Of a DNA stretch of 64,000 nucleotides, positions 33,001-41,175 are shown piece after piece (within the stretch, counting starts at the first letter, position 1; each line of letters opens with the position of its first letter). Made by a program: the position numbers and the translations under genes. The notes beneath the pieces were generated by a model. That model saw nothing but the letters and a program-made list of their open reading frames with translations, ran no database searches and was not told the origin of the DNA. This DNA comes from Streptomyces chartreusis (GTDB taxonomy: Bacteria > Actinomycetota > Actinomycetes > Streptomycetales > Streptomycetaceae): positions 6,758,001 through 6,822,000 of the forward strand of contig NZ_CP023689.1 of NCBI RefSeq assembly GCF_008704715.1, given 5' to 3'.

Positions 33001-34487
33001 CGCTGCGCCCAGCGCGAGTCGGCGAGGACGTCGAGGGGCTGGTCGATGGTCGAGCCCCAGGTGTAGATGCCGTGCGCGGTCGCCGGGACGACGAGCGCAC
33101 GGGCGTCGGGGGAGTACTTCTTCATCCAGTCGGCCGTGCTCTGCCAGTACTTGGGGATCTCCTTGAAGGAACCCGGGTTGAGGATCGAGCCGTTGAGATA
33201 CGGCAGCAGCAGACCCGGCAGCACCAGCACGGCCGCGATCAGCGCGGCGAACCGCCGCCCGGGCACCGGCCGCGCCCCGCGCGCCTGGGCCGCCACGCCC
33301 ACCAGATGGGCGAGGCCGAGCACCAGCGCCAGGGCGAGCCCCGTCTGGAACTTGTAGATGTTGCGGAAGGGGACCAGCCAGCCGTTCAGCCAGTCCTGCA
33401 CGACCCCGTGGAAGGGCGCGCCGAACGCGCCGCCGTACCCGGCGAGCAGGATCAGCGCCACCGTCACCACGGTCAGCACCAGCCAGCGCCGCTCCGGCAT
33501 GTCCCGCCGGGCCAGCCCCGCGACCCCGAGCCCGGCGGCGAGCGCCGAGCAGACGACCACGACGACGGACGCGGCGACGGTCCAGCCGGCCGGCAGCCAG
33601 GCCTCGCCGAAGTGCAGATAGGCGACCCAGTTGCCGCCGCCGCGCAGCGCCTCCGTCGCCGACATGGTCTCGGTGGTGGTCTGCGAACTCTCCACGTAGG
33701 GAAGGAAGTTCTCCCCGTACGTGCCGAGCAGCAGCAGCGGGACCACCCACCAGGCGGTCGCCAGGATCACCCCCGGCACCCACCAGCCGATCAGCTTCCG
33801 CTGCCGTGGCCCCGGTGGACGGGACAGCAGATACAGCCCGACCGGCAGCAGCGAGGCCAGCGTCGAGGCCGCGTTGACGCCGCCCATGAAGGGGATGACC
33901 AGCGCCGACCGCAGCGCGGCGACCCGCGCCGTGTACCGCTCGTTCGTCAGCGGCAGCAGCACCCAGGGCAGGAACGCACCCGGCAGCGCGGCGGCGGACG
34001 TCGACCCGACGACGATCGTGAAGACCGGCCACAGCGCGTACGCGACGGCGGCCACCAGACGCGATCCGTCACTGCCCACGCGCAGCCGCTCCGCCAGTCG
34101 CAGCGCGCCCCAGAAGGCGACGGACACGATCAGCGACATCCACAGCCGCTCCGCCATCCACACCGGCAGCCGTACGAGATCGGCCAGCCAGTAGAACGGC
34201 AGCATCGGCCACAGATAGCCCGCGTACTGGTCCTGTATCCCGCCGAAACCACCCTCGTCGTGCCACAACTGCCCGAGGTCGGCGAGGAACTGCCCCGGGT
34301 CGACGGTCACGCCCAGCTTGGTGTCGAAGGTCTGCCGCCCCGGCTGCGCCACGAGGAACAGCACGAACACCACGGCCCAGAACCCCAGCAGCCAGCGCCG
34401 CGACCGCGGACCCTCCGGCGGGCCCGAGGCGGGCGCGGAGGTGGGCACCGCCGCCGGGGGAGGAGCCTGGACCGTGGTCGTCGTCAT
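29886..34487 (-). CDS. AftD-like alpha-(1->3)-arabinofuranosyltransferase
   Basis: Large membrane glycosyltransferase of 1533 residues. The N-terminal GT-C/DUF3367 region has about 11 helices and an acidic first outer loop (RQTFDTKLGVTVDPGQFLAD). Outside follow F5/8-type carbohydrate-binding folds around residues 735-800 (FDPVNAFDGNPDTAWTEG) and 955-1010 (NLTDGDLTTAWIAG), then C-terminal helices (about 1235-1330) and a low-complexity cytoplasmic tail rich in Gly-Ala-Pro and ASGP repeats. AftD adds arabinose to cell-wall arabinan in mycobacteria using decaprenyl-phosphoarabinose; in Streptomyces the acceptor is unknown. ATG 34487 overlaps the upstream methyltransferase stop (ATGA). Confidence 0.88.
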   Translation of the reverse strand: MTTTTVQAPPPAAVPTSAPASGPPEGPRSRRWLLGFWAVVFVLFLVAQPGRQTFDTKLGVTVDPGQFLADLGQLWHDEGGFGGIQDQYAGYLWPMLPFYWLADLVRLPVWMAERLWMSLIVSVAFWGALRLAERLRVGSDGSRLVAAVAYALWPVFTIVVGSTSAAALPGAFLPWVLLPLTNERYTARVAALRSALVIPFMGGVNAASTLASLLPVGLYLLSRPPGPRQRKLIGWWVPGVILATAWWVVPLLLLGTYGENFLPYVESSQTTTETMSATEALRGGGNWVAYLHFGEAWLPAGWTVAASVVVVVCSALAAGLGVAGLARRDMPERRWLVLTVVTVALILLAGYGGAFGAPFHGVVQDWLNGWLVPFRNIYKFQTGLALALVLGLAHLVGVAAQARGARPVPGRRFAALIAAVLVLPGLLLPYLNGSILNPGSFKEIPKYWQSTADWMKKYSPDARALVVPATAHGIYTWGSTIDQPLDVLADSRWAQRDYVPFGTPGNRRAMDAVEQALMTGGRVPGLADFLSRAGVYYVVVRNDLDPDQIGSVPTTTVKRALEQSGYQRVTGIGPVMTGGRISEGTPLQVEGLYPRQRAVEIYRPADVDVPRPHQAGLQPVADTAVVSGGPEALLPLASQLRGRPSVLTGDNHPGLGSPQVQVTGDGLRRADTRFGLVNANTSYTYTRDERNAPDAAQDAGDKPHQILPTTGAGHQTVAELRGARSVTASSYGSWLFHLPQFDPVNAFDGNPDTAWTEGSEGSPDGEWLRIAFAGGSYDMPSSFKVTPLPQEAVRAAATRVRVETEKGAVSSFLRPDGTAQSVKAPAGATRWMKLTITDSVARQAGLTGAGFSEIALPDVTVTRLLRLPTDAEDSAAAAEIVSLSRAADPTGLSATGTEAGLHRRFGTAGAGTYEMRASAVPVAGTELDELLYEVAPDQKNRIVATADSTARLGAGLSPRNLTDGDLTTAWIAGDRPTIHLRWPDKQAVGEIVLAPAGGLSSRPTEVHISSPDGAAIAGVDENGNVRFPPITTDRLDVTVTETAPLTLYNPVVDEDLQLPVGLTEAYVPALDQYRTPPPRGSRPFSLPCGKGPVVSVDGELYRTSVRGTVGDLVERRQVEVMLCQQGREDVELRLSAGEHQVEAGDGGPLVLTDVTLTRGTVAEATSVARDLGIRDWLGDRRAVTVGSGAASYLTMYENFNDGWHATLNGKELTPVRLDGWQQGWRIPAGAGGTVELSYEPAVAYEAGLIGGAVGVALLAGLVLWRRRAPNTGEPQAVPPLPGLWLGTVAVTVVGVFIAGWFALLVPALALLAWRRHALLVPLAFLALAGAGIAAAVGAGEPVGAGDGAFGHTAQVLALIGLFAGVVSVRERAAGVPSGAGGGAGGPMGAGGGAGAPMGAGGGVPGGPPEAPTRPLPHRVRGRSALGTDPEGEWEPGTNYPRPASGPAAPESGPTAPESGPHTSASGPHTSASGPTVSARGPGVPDPDPPTTRIPPRKPRLRATGPEDAPAPAREHGTGTAGDGKDDSGKGQAP

Positions 34488-35308
34488 GGTGGACACCGCC
34501 TGAGGATGAGGAGGAGGTTCCAGGTGGCGAACTCGCGGATGCCGGGCGCCTTCACGACGGCTTCCGCGAGGAACGGCCAGTAGCGGGAGCGCGCCGAGAC
34601 GACCTTCACGTCGTCGCGGGCGCGCACCTGCCGCAGGGTGGTGCCGATGTGCACGGCGAAGAGGTTCTCGCCGAGGGTGTGCTTGGCGGCCCGCCCGGTA
34701 CGCCGGCGATAGCGGGCCCGGGCCCGCTCGGCGCCGAAATAGTGCCAGGGGGCCCACTCGTGGCCGCCCCAGGGGGACAGCCAGTTGGTGAACGACACGT
34801 AGATCAGCCCACCGGGCCGCGTCACCCGTGCCAGCTCACTGAGAAAGGTCTGCGGATCGGCCACGTGCTCCAGCACATTGGAGGAGAAGGTGACATCGGC
34901 GACGCCGTCCTGAAGGGGCAGCAGATACCCGTCGGCGACGACGGTTCCTTCGGGGGGTTTCTCGCCGAGTTCAGCCAAGTCCGGCTCGAAGAGGAAGGCG
35001 TGAGCACCCCTTGCCCGGAACTCCCGGGTGAAGTACCCGCCGCCTCCGCCGACGTCCACGACGACCCGCCCGTCGACCGGCCCGCCGTACGCCTCCACTT
35101 GATCGACGGCATCACGGGCAAGCAGCGAGTAGCAGAAATCGGGGTCGTCCTGCTCACGCATGAAGGCACGAAAGAGGGCGAGGGAGCGCCGGAAGGAAGG
35201 GTCCTTGACGACTGGGGGTTCGGTGGCGCCCCGATAGGGGCGCGGGGAACTGCGCGACAAGCCACGACGCACCGCCACTCGCGACACAGCCCCACCCCTA
35301 CGGCGCAT
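34484..35308 (-). CDS. Class I SAM-dependent methyltransferase
   Basis: Protein of about 274 residues. SAM-binding motif VVVDVGGGGGYFTREF, acidic loop AFLFEPDLAELG, and VADVTFSSNVLEHVADP with post-I TRPGGLIYVSFTNWLSPWGG. The start is uncertain: ATG 35308 lies within the 3' end of the glycosyltransferase gene with GAAGGGG well spaced upstream; several GTGs follow. Residues 17-28 (GLSRSSPRPYRG) are encoded by a copy of the dispersed Streptomyces repeat, so the native N terminus may have been replaced. Ends overlapping the AftD-like gene. Likely modifies a sugar of the same pathway. Confidence 0.85.
   Translation of the reverse strand: MRRRGGAVSRVAVRRGLSRSSPRPYRGATEPPVVKDPSFRRSLALFRAFMREQDDPDFCYSLLARDAVDQVEAYGGPVDGRVVVDVGGGGGYFTREFRARGAHAFLFEPDLAELGEKPPEGTVVADGYLLPLQDGVADVTFSSNVLEHVADPQTFLSELARVTRPGGLIYVSFTNWLSPWGGHEWAPWHYFGAERARARYRRRTGRAAKHTLGENLFAVHIGTTLRQVRARDDVKVVSARSRYWPFLAEAVVKAPGIREFATWNLLLILRRCPP
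35226..35270. repeat. Dispersed Streptomyces repeat, copy 2 (methyltransferase N terminus)
   Basis: Contains the foldable arms GCGCCCCGATAGGGGCGC and the shared core CGCGGGGAACTGCGCGAC, followed by AAGCCACGACGC. It is read as coding sequence at the start of the methyltransferase gene. Confidence 0.85.
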
Positions 35309-36458
35309 AGGCGTCATGCCCCTTCACCGCCTCACCGGCGACCGCCAGGAACTGCCGCACGGTCCGCTCCCACCGATACCGGGCGGCCCGGTCCCGCGCA
35401 GCCTTCGCCATCAGCTCCCGACGATGTCCCGACAGGGCGAGCGTGCACCAAGCGGCGGCGAAGGAGGACTCGCCCCGCGCCAGCACCCCGGTCTCCCCGT
35501 CCACGACGGAATCCCGAAGTCCCGGCACATCGAAGGCGACGGTCGGTGTCTCCCGGGTCGCGGCCTCGGTGACGACGAGCCCCCATCCCTCGATCGCGGA
35601 CGGATGCAGCAGCAGCCACGCCGCACACAGCAGCCGGTGCTTCTCCGCCTCGGAAACGTGTCCGGTGAACTCGACGCCGGGACCGGCGAGCGCCTGCAGC
35701 CTCTCGCGCTCGGGCCCGTCACCGACGATGAGGAGCCGGCCGCCGGTCACCGGCCGCACCCGCTCCCACAGCCGCAGCAGCAGATCGATCCGCTTGTACT
35801 CCACGAGCCGCCCGACGGCCACGAACAGCGGCTCCGGCGAACGGTCGCACAGCGGGCCCGGCTCCTCGACCCCGTTGTGCACGACACGAATACGTTCCCG
35901 TTCGACGCCGATCGCCCGCAGCGCGTGCGCGGTCGAAGGGGACACGGCGACCAGCAGACCCTGCTGCTGCGCACCGGTCAGTGCCCAGTGCTCCAGTCTT
36001 CGGCCGAGCCGGGCGGCCGGTGCCAGCGGTCCGCCGAACCGCATCTGCCACAGATCGGTGTGTACGTGGTTGACCAGGCACAGCGTGGGTCCGCGGTGCC
36101 ACATGGGAGCGAAGTACGGCATCCCGTTGCAGACCTCGACGAGCAGATCGCAGTCCCCGACCTGACGGGTGAACGCGGATCTGGCGCGCAGGTAGTGACC
36201 GTACGAGCCGCCTGCCGAGACGACCCGATAGTCGCGGTAGGCAGCGGGGCCTCCGCACAGCAGGGTGACCTGGTGGCCGAGCCGGGTGAGGCCGTCGGCC
36301 AGGCGGTCGACCAGCAGCTCGGAGCCGCCGGCGGATCGGTTGCCCAGGTCACGATGGGCGAGAAAAACGATTCGGCGCGGTTGTGGGGGGTGCGCCGGGG
36401 AGTGCTGCGATGCCCAAGGGAGGGTGGCATGCAGCGGGGTGGGCACGTGCTGGGGCAT
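35298..36458 (-). CDS. GT4-family glycosyltransferase
   Basis: Retaining GT-B glycosyltransferase of 386 residues. N-terminal domain RIVFLAHRDLGNRSAGGSELL with nucleotide-sugar-type motif; linker VVHNGVEEPG; C-terminal donor domain FVAVGRLVEYKRIDLLL, LLIVGDGPERERL and the E-x7-E motif SAIEGWGLVVTEAATRETP. Cytoplasmic, adding a sugar to a lipid or glycan acceptor. First gene of the long operon that includes the AftD-like transferase; its last bases overlap the following methyltransferase gene. ATG 36458 was chosen as the longest in-frame ATG; a shorter start is possible because the first 25 residues are poorly conserved-looking. Confidence 0.88.
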   Translation of the reverse strand: MPQHVPTPLHATLPWASQHSPAHPPQPRRIVFLAHRDLGNRSAGGSELLVDRLADGLTRLGHQVTLLCGGPAAYRDYRVVSAGGSYGHYLRARSAFTRQVGDCDLLVEVCNGMPYFAPMWHRGPTLCLVNHVHTDLWQMRFGGPLAPAARLGRRLEHWALTGAQQQGLLVAVSPSTAHALRAIGVERERIRVVHNGVEEPGPLCDRSPEPLFVAVGRLVEYKRIDLLLRLWERVRPVTGGRLLIVGDGPERERLQALAGPGVEFTGHVSEAEKHRLLCAAWLLLHPSAIEGWGLVVTEAATRETPTVAFDVPGLRDSVVDGETGVLARGESSFAAAWCTLALSGHRRELMAKAARDRAARYRWERTVRQFLAVAGEAVKGHDAYAP

Positions 36459-36675
36459 GGGTGCTCCAACTCGTCTCAGGGTGCGGAACTCAGTGTGGGG
36501 GAGGGAGGGTTTGGGTTCCTGTGGGGGAAACGAAGGTTTTCGGACGTCTTACGGTCGTTGTGCATGGGGTGTGGACAGGCTGTGTCCGGGTGGGGTTGGA
36601 CAGTTTTCGCCCAGCGGTTCGCCACGGCTACTCACCGGCGTGACAATTTCCGGCTTTATTAGAGCTGACGTCACG

Positions 36676-37662
36676 TCACATTGTGAGCGAGGGCTGGGGC
36701 ATCTCGACCGTCCCGGGCTCTTCCGGGCGCTTTCGCCCGCGTGCCACCAAAACCCCGCCGACCACCGCAAGCGCGAATCCCGCCACAGCGGCCCCGATGG
36801 GCAACGTCGTACCCACGAGCCGCAACCGGTCGGTGTCCTCCCGCGCCTGCCGTACGGCCTCCTTCTGCGTGGCCGTGGTGAACGCGATCTTCTCGCTGTC
36901 CAGCAGCACCGCCGCGTCCTTGTCGCCGCCGGGCGCCCGCAGCGTGCGGCGCGGTCCGGTCTGCGCGTAGATCACCCGGCCGGTGCGCTGGTCCACGACC
37001 AGCCTGAATCCGTGGTTGGAGTACCACTCCTCGGCCAGCACCTGCGGCCGGTTCGGCTCGTCGACGAGGCTGCCGGGCACGAGGCGGGTGCCGACCTTGC
37101 GGGGCGCGACCTTGGCGGTGAACCGGTAGCCCGTGTAGCCCTGGATCTTCTCGGTGCCGTCGTAGCGCATCGTCACCGTCGTGCCGCCGGTGTTGTCCCA
37201 CCACTGGTAGGAGCGTTTCTGCACGTCGAAGGGGAACTTCAGATAGGCCTCGCCCTCGATGTACGGCTTCTCGCCGCAGCAGTGCACCGGCCTGGTGGTC
37301 CTGCGGTCCATCACCCAGCGGTGCGGGGTGTAGTCCAGCGCGTCGTGCGGGTCCGCGGCCGGCAGCGACTTGTCGGTGTCGACGGTGGTGATCACGTCCC
37401 AGACGGCGTCACCGCTGCGCTCGCTCGCCGCCACGTCGCCCCGCACCCGCTGGGTGACGGTGATCCGCTGGTCGGGCACGGTCTCGATCTTGTCGGTGTC
37501 GAAGACACTCCCGGTGCCTTTGTAAACGGCGGTGGTGTCGATGTCGATGGGGTTCACGGCGGCCCGCGGGGTGACGTACCAGGCCAGCAGCGGCGCCAGT
37601 ACCAGCAGAAACGTGCCGAGGCCCAGCAGGATCAGCGAGAGAGATGAGGCTGTACGGCGCAT
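36676..37662 (-). CDS. DUF3068 (PorA-like) membrane protein
   Basis: Protein of 328 residues with a signal-anchor (SLSLILLGLGTFLLVLAPLLAWYVTP) and a C-terminal helix (IGAAVAGFALAVVGGVLVARG) bounding a large extracytoplasmic domain: TGSVFDTDKI, RWVMDRRTTRPVHCCG, KFPFDVQKRSYQWWDN, YEFRFTAKV-like GYTGYRFTAKVAP, and EEWYSNHGFRLVVDQRTGRVIY. ATG 37662 follows AGGAG. DUF3068 proteins are common in actinobacteria near cell-envelope genes, and this one is 217 bases upstream of the glycosyltransferase operon on the same strand. A cell-surface role is inference. Confidence 0.85.
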   Translation of the reverse strand: MRRTASSLSLILLGLGTFLLVLAPLLAWYVTPRAAVNPIDIDTTAVYKGTGSVFDTDKIETVPDQRITVTQRVRGDVAASERSGDAVWDVITTVDTDKSLPAADPHDALDYTPHRWVMDRRTTRPVHCCGEKPYIEGEAYLKFPFDVQKRSYQWWDNTGGTTVTMRYDGTEKIQGYTGYRFTAKVAPRKVGTRLVPGSLVDEPNRPQVLAEEWYSNHGFRLVVDQRTGRVIYAQTGPRRTLRAPGGDKDAAVLLDSEKIAFTTATQKEAVRQAREDTDRLRLVGTTLPIGAAVAGFALAVVGGVLVARGRKRPEEPGTVEMPQPSLTM

Positions 37663-37743
37663 CCGGCACTCCTGGGGGGTTGACGCACGGTCGATGCTCG
37701 GTCGATGCCTGGCCGTTCTTGGGCCGGGAACCGTAGGCGTCCA

Positions 37744-37776
37744 TTGACGGAGTGTCAATGTCTTGACGCGCTGTCA
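37744..37776. promoter_or_regulatory. Two tandem TGAC-N5-GTCA dyads
   Basis: TTGACGGAGTGTCAA at 37744-37758 and TGACGCGCTGTCA at 37764-37776, centres 19 bases apart, lie between the divergent DUF3068 and PucR-linked genes. Same arms and same 5-base gap argue for a dimeric regulator binding on neighbouring turns. Regulator unknown; the adjacent PucR protein is one candidate. Confidence 0.5.
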
Positions 37777-37878
37777 CGGCTTGTCGAGACTGGGCCGACA
37801 GGCAGGGGTCGGGATCGGGCAAGCGACACCGGGGTGGGGAAACCTCCGGGACCTTCGGACAGGAAGGCTGACCCTGCG

Positions 37879-38031
37879 ATGCCCAGACTGCTCGCCGCCG
37901 CGCTGACCGTCGCGCTCGCCGCCGTCCTCGCGGTGGGAGCCGCGCTCGGCGTCGTCGCGCTCCTTGAAGCGACCCCCGACCAGCCGAACACCCCATTGAT
38001 CACCTACGAGCAAGCCGGCCAGGGGAGTTGA
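37879..38031 (+). CDS. Small single-pass membrane protein
   Basis: Protein of 50 residues: MPRLLAAALTVALAAVLAVG forms one long hydrophobic helix, followed by a short polar tail (TPDQPNTPLITYEQAGQGS). AGGAAGG lies before ATG 37879. Its stop is three bases before the PucR-family GTG start, so the two are coupled. I do not recognise the family; it could be a small membrane partner of the regulator's operon. Confidence 0.7.
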   Translation: MPRLLAAALTVALAAVLAVGAALGVVALLEATPDQPNTPLITYEQAGQGS

Positions 38032-38033
38032 CC

Positions 38034-39278
38034 GTGGCCGCCACCCGCTCCACGGCCTCGCCCGCCGCCACCCGGTCGGCCTGGCGTGACGTACCCCGCT
38101 TCCAGGTCCGTCGCTTCGCGGAGCTGGCCATGGCGGACGCGCCCGCCCTCGCCGAGGAGATCCTGCGGGAGATCCAGCGCGAGTACCCGCATCTGCCGGT
38201 CGTCCTCGACGAGTCGGGCGAGCCGATGGCCCTGGTCGGCATACGGCGCGCGATCGAGGTCTTCGTGCAGCACCTGGAGACCTCGGAGGGCCGCCCGAGG
38301 GTGCCCCCGGGCGTCTTCCAGGAGTTCGGCCGCGGCGAGGGCCTGAACGGCAGATCGCTCGACTCCCTCCAGGCGATCTACCGGCTGGGCGTACGGCTGG
38401 CCTGGCGCAGGTTCGCCGAGATCGGCCAGCGCGTCGACATCCCGCCGCCCGCGATGTACGAGCTGGTGGACGCCGGTTACGAGTATCTCGACGGCCTCGT
38501 CGACCAGTCGGTGCGCGGCTACGCCGAGGCCGCGGCGCGCCAGGCGGGCGAGCGGCTGCGTCTCCAGCGCCGGCTGATGGAACTGCTGCTGGCCGAACAC
38601 CACCGGGGCGATCCCGCGGACGCCCTCACCGAGCGGGCCGCCCGGATCGGCTGGCCGCTGCCCGAGAAGGTCGCGGTGGGCGTGCTGCTGCGGCCGGCCC
38701 GGGAGGCACTGGCACCCGCCGTCGGGCAGGGCGTGCTGCTCGACCTGGAGTACGAGCAGCCGCGCATGGTCGTCCCCGAGCCGGACGCGGCCGGCCGGCC
38801 CGAACTGCTGAACCGGGCGCTGTGCGGCTGGTCGGGTGCGATCGGCCCGCCGGTGCCGCTCTCCGACGCTGCGAAGTCGCTGCGCTGGGCCGAGGCCGCC
38901 GTCCACCTGATGGAACGCCGCCTGCTGCCGGCCGGCGAGGTCCTCTACTGCACCGAGCACACGGAGGCCCTGGTACTCCTCCAGCCCGAGGAACTCATCG
39001 ACGACCTGGCCGTCAGATGCCTGGCACCGCTGGAGCAGTGCGGACCCACCCACGGCCGACGCCTCGCGGAGACCCTTCTGGCCTGGCTGGAAACCAGGGG
39101 CGGCGCCCCCGAGGTGGCGGCCCGCCTGGGCGTACACCCCCAGACGGTCCGCTACCGCCTGCGCCAGATCCGGGAACTCTGGGGCGAGGAGATGGACGAC
39201 CCGGACCGCCGCTTCGAACTGGAACTGGTGCTGCGCGCACAGCGGTTGAGAGGAGCCCTGGGCGAGACGCCCCGGTAG
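38034..39278 (+). CDS. PucR-family transcriptional regulator
   Basis: Regulator of 414 residues. A central/C-terminal arrangement typical of CdaR/PucR proteins ends with the signature helix-turn-helix (LLAWLETRGGAPEVAARLGVHPQTVRYRLRQI), followed by DDPDRRFELELVLRAQRL. The N-terminal part is helical (AELAMADAPALAEEILREIQ; LNGRSLDSLQAIYRLGVRLAW), as in a large family of streptomycete PucR-like regulators. GTG 38034 has AGGGGAG six bases upstream; an overlapping TTG at 38028 is less likely. Ligand and targets unknown. Confidence 0.88.
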   Translation: MAATRSTASPAATRSAWRDVPRFQVRRFAELAMADAPALAEEILREIQREYPHLPVVLDESGEPMALVGIRRAIEVFVQHLETSEGRPRVPPGVFQEFGRGEGLNGRSLDSLQAIYRLGVRLAWRRFAEIGQRVDIPPPAMYELVDAGYEYLDGLVDQSVRGYAEAAARQAGERLRLQRRLMELLLAEHHRGDPADALTERAARIGWPLPEKVAVGVLLRPAREALAPAVGQGVLLDLEYEQPRMVVPEPDAAGRPELLNRALCGWSGAIGPPVPLSDAAKSLRWAEAAVHLMERRLLPAGEVLYCTEHTEALVLLQPEELIDDLAVRCLAPLEQCGPTHGRRLAETLLAWLETRGGAPEVAARLGVHPQTVRYRLRQIRELWGEEMDDPDRRFELELVLRAQRLRGALGETPR

Positions 39279-39309
39279 TGGTCGGGCGGGCGGCCTCGCC
39301 CGGGTGCCG

Positions 39310-40164
39310 TCAGAGCCCGTAACGGCTCTTCAGGTGGCGCCAGAAGTCTCGGAACATCCACTTGTCGAAGTCCGTGATCTGTGTGGCTGAGCCGGCCTTC
39401 ATCAGGAAGCAGCACTGGCCGGTCGGACTCCAGTCGTAGAAGTCGTCGAGGCCGAAGGTGTGGCCGACCTCGTGCAGGTAGATGTGGATGTTCTCCTGGC
39501 CGAGCGCGGAGGTGAAGTACTCCTGTCCGACGCGCTGCCCCCAGTCACCGCCGGCCCCGCCCTGGAAGCCCTTGGTCAGCCACAGCGACTGGTCGTAGTG
39601 GCGGGCTGCGCCGCCCGGGCACCTGGAGTAGTCGCCGTCCTGGTGGAAGAACCGCCCGCAGTCGGGCGCGCACTGCGGCGCACCGCCGGAGTCCAGCGTT
39701 CCGGCGTAGATGTCGACGGAGTTGTCGCTCCACTGGAGCTGGGACCGGTTCTTCACGGCCCAGCCGATGATGTTGACCGGCACGTTCCGGTACGGCCAGG
39801 CATTGTGCCCGGTGCCGTCGCTCTCGGTCATGGCGGCCGTCCACTTCCCGAACTGCTTCTTCAGCGCGGCGTGGATCTGGTCCCGCAGGGCGGTGCTGAC
39901 CGGGGCGTCGGACTCCCAGCGGACGCAGTAGTTGACGCTGCCGCGGTTGGCCATCACCTGGTCCCAGCCGTAGTTGCGGAAGCCGTAGAGGTCGGGGTAC
40001 GTCGACTCGACGTGGTTCCAGACCTCGCCGAGGGGCTGGACCAGACCCGAGGGCGGATTCCACTGGTCGGCTGCCCTGGCCGGGGCGGCGGTCACGCCGG
40101 GCGCGACCACGAGGGCGAACAGCGTGACGAGCAATGCGCCGAGGCGCGACAGACGGGTACGCAT
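39310..40164 (-). CDS. Secreted metzincin-like zinc protease
   Basis: Exported protein of 284 residues: signal peptide (MRTRLSRLGALLVTLFALVV, cleavage after APARA). The zinc-binding motif HEVGHTFGLDDFYDW, about residue 229, is the extended HExxHxxGxxD of metzincins, with a downstream Met-turn candidate CCFLMKAGSA. GGGAG precedes ATG 40164. Probably an extracellular metallopeptidase acting on protein or peptidoglycan-linked material. Transcribed convergently with the PucR gene. Confidence 0.86.
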   Translation of the reverse strand: MRTRLSRLGALLVTLFALVVAPGVTAAPARAADQWNPPSGLVQPLGEVWNHVESTYPDLYGFRNYGWDQVMANRGSVNYCVRWESDAPVSTALRDQIHAALKKQFGKWTAAMTESDGTGHNAWPYRNVPVNIIGWAVKNRSQLQWSDNSVDIYAGTLDSGGAPQCAPDCGRFFHQDGDYSRCPGGAARHYDQSLWLTKGFQGGAGGDWGQRVGQEYFTSALGQENIHIYLHEVGHTFGLDDFYDWSPTGQCCFLMKAGSATQITDFDKWMFRDFWRHLKSRYGL

Positions 40165-40278
40165 CGTGAACTCCCTTGGTGGGGGACGGGACTTCACGTA
40201 CCGGTCGCCGCCGGGGCGCCGGAGGTTGCCCGGGGTGGGGCACTTGTGCGGGCCGGGCCCGGCGCGCATGGTGGCCGT

Positions 40279-40542
40279 ATGCCCGCGAACCCGGAGTTAC
40301 ACATCTGGCTCCAGCCTGTGAAGGGCGAACCCCTCACGCTGCGCACCGGAGACTTCCCGACCCTGGACTCGGCGGTCGCGGCCCTCAACGAGGCCTTCGA
40401 CGAGTCCCGCACCCTCCGCTTCGAACTGACCGCCCCGGACGACGCCGAGAACGGCTTCGCCCTGGTCAACTTCGCGCATGTGGCGGCGGTGAAGGTGTGG
40501 CCGGGGGCGGGGAAGGGGGCGGACGACGGGCAGTACCTGTGA
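40279..40542 (+). CDS. Conserved small hypothetical protein
   Basis: Protein of 87 residues (MPANPELHIWLQPVKGEPLT...), with no signal peptide or membrane helix and mixed alpha/beta composition: FPTLDSAVAALNEAFDESR helix then strands LRFELTAPDD and GFALVNFAHVAAVKVWP. ATG 40279; ribosome site is weak. It is divergent from the metalloprotease gene. I do not recognise the family. Confidence 0.7.
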   Translation: MPANPELHIWLQPVKGEPLTLRTGDFPTLDSAVAALNEAFDESRTLRFELTAPDDAENGFALVNFAHVAAVKVWPGAGKGADDGQYL

Positions 40543-40557
40543 CGACGGGTTCGCGCG

Positions 40558-41175
40558 TCAGGTGCCCAGCCGCGCGGGCCGGCTCCGCTCGGCCGACTCG
40601 GCCGGCTTCGTGGTGGTGCCGGACCGGCGGCCGCCGGCCTCCCGCAGCCTCCGGCCGCGCTTGGTCAGCCCCCAGGGCTTGAGCACGGAGATCACCGTCA
40701 TGAAGACGTACACCGACAGGGACACGATCGGCCCCATCATGACGTCACCGGCGTCCGGCAGCGGCCCGCCCGCGGCGACGGCGGCCACCGCGGAGTTCAC
40801 GCCGGGGCGCAGCGCGAAGACGGTGGCGACGGTCGTCGCGAGGGTCAGCCAGAACTTGACGTAGACCCACCGGTGCCGCGCCAGCCCCCACTGCGTGCCC
40901 AGCGACAGCACCAGCCCGCTGACCAGCGTGAGGAACGCGACCGGCAGCAGCAGCCAGTCGGCGAACAGCTTCATGGCCCGCACCGACGCCTCCACGGTCA
41001 CCGCGGACCCGGTACCGGCCGCGGTGACCCCGAGCGCGAGCAGCCCGAGCGTGAGCCCGACCCAGCTCGCGGAGGCGACGACGTGGACGACGAGGGCGGT
41101 CCGGCGCGCGGGCCGGCTGAGCCGCTTGGCCGAGGCGGACGACGTGTTCTTCGAGGGCGTGGAAGACATGGACAT
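40558..41175 (-). CDS. DUF2269-like integral membrane protein
   Basis: Protein of about 205 residues with four membrane helices: ALVVHVVASASWVGLTLGLLALG (His and Trp conserved in DUF2269), WLLLPVAFLTLVSGLVLSLGT, VYVKFWLTLATTVATVFAL and VSLSVYVFMTVISVL. Basic tail follows. Start is at ATG 41175 or 41169; no strong ribosome site. Function unknown; this type resembles small membrane cytochrome-like proteins. Confidence 0.8.
   Translation of the reverse strand: MSMSSTPSKNTSSASAKRLSRPARRTALVVHVVASASWVGLTLGLLALGVTAAGTGSAVTVEASVRAMKLFADWLLLPVAFLTLVSGLVLSLGTQWGLARHRWVYVKFWLTLATTVATVFALRPGVNSAVAAVAAGGPLPDAGDVMMGPIVSLSVYVFMTVISVLKPWGLTKRGRRLREAGGRRSGTTTKPAESAERSRPARLGT

Noticed and set aside
36659..36676. 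TGACGTCA palindrome at the end of the DUF3068 gene
   Set aside because: An 8-base palindrome beside a stop codon without promoter elements or second copy; likely chance.
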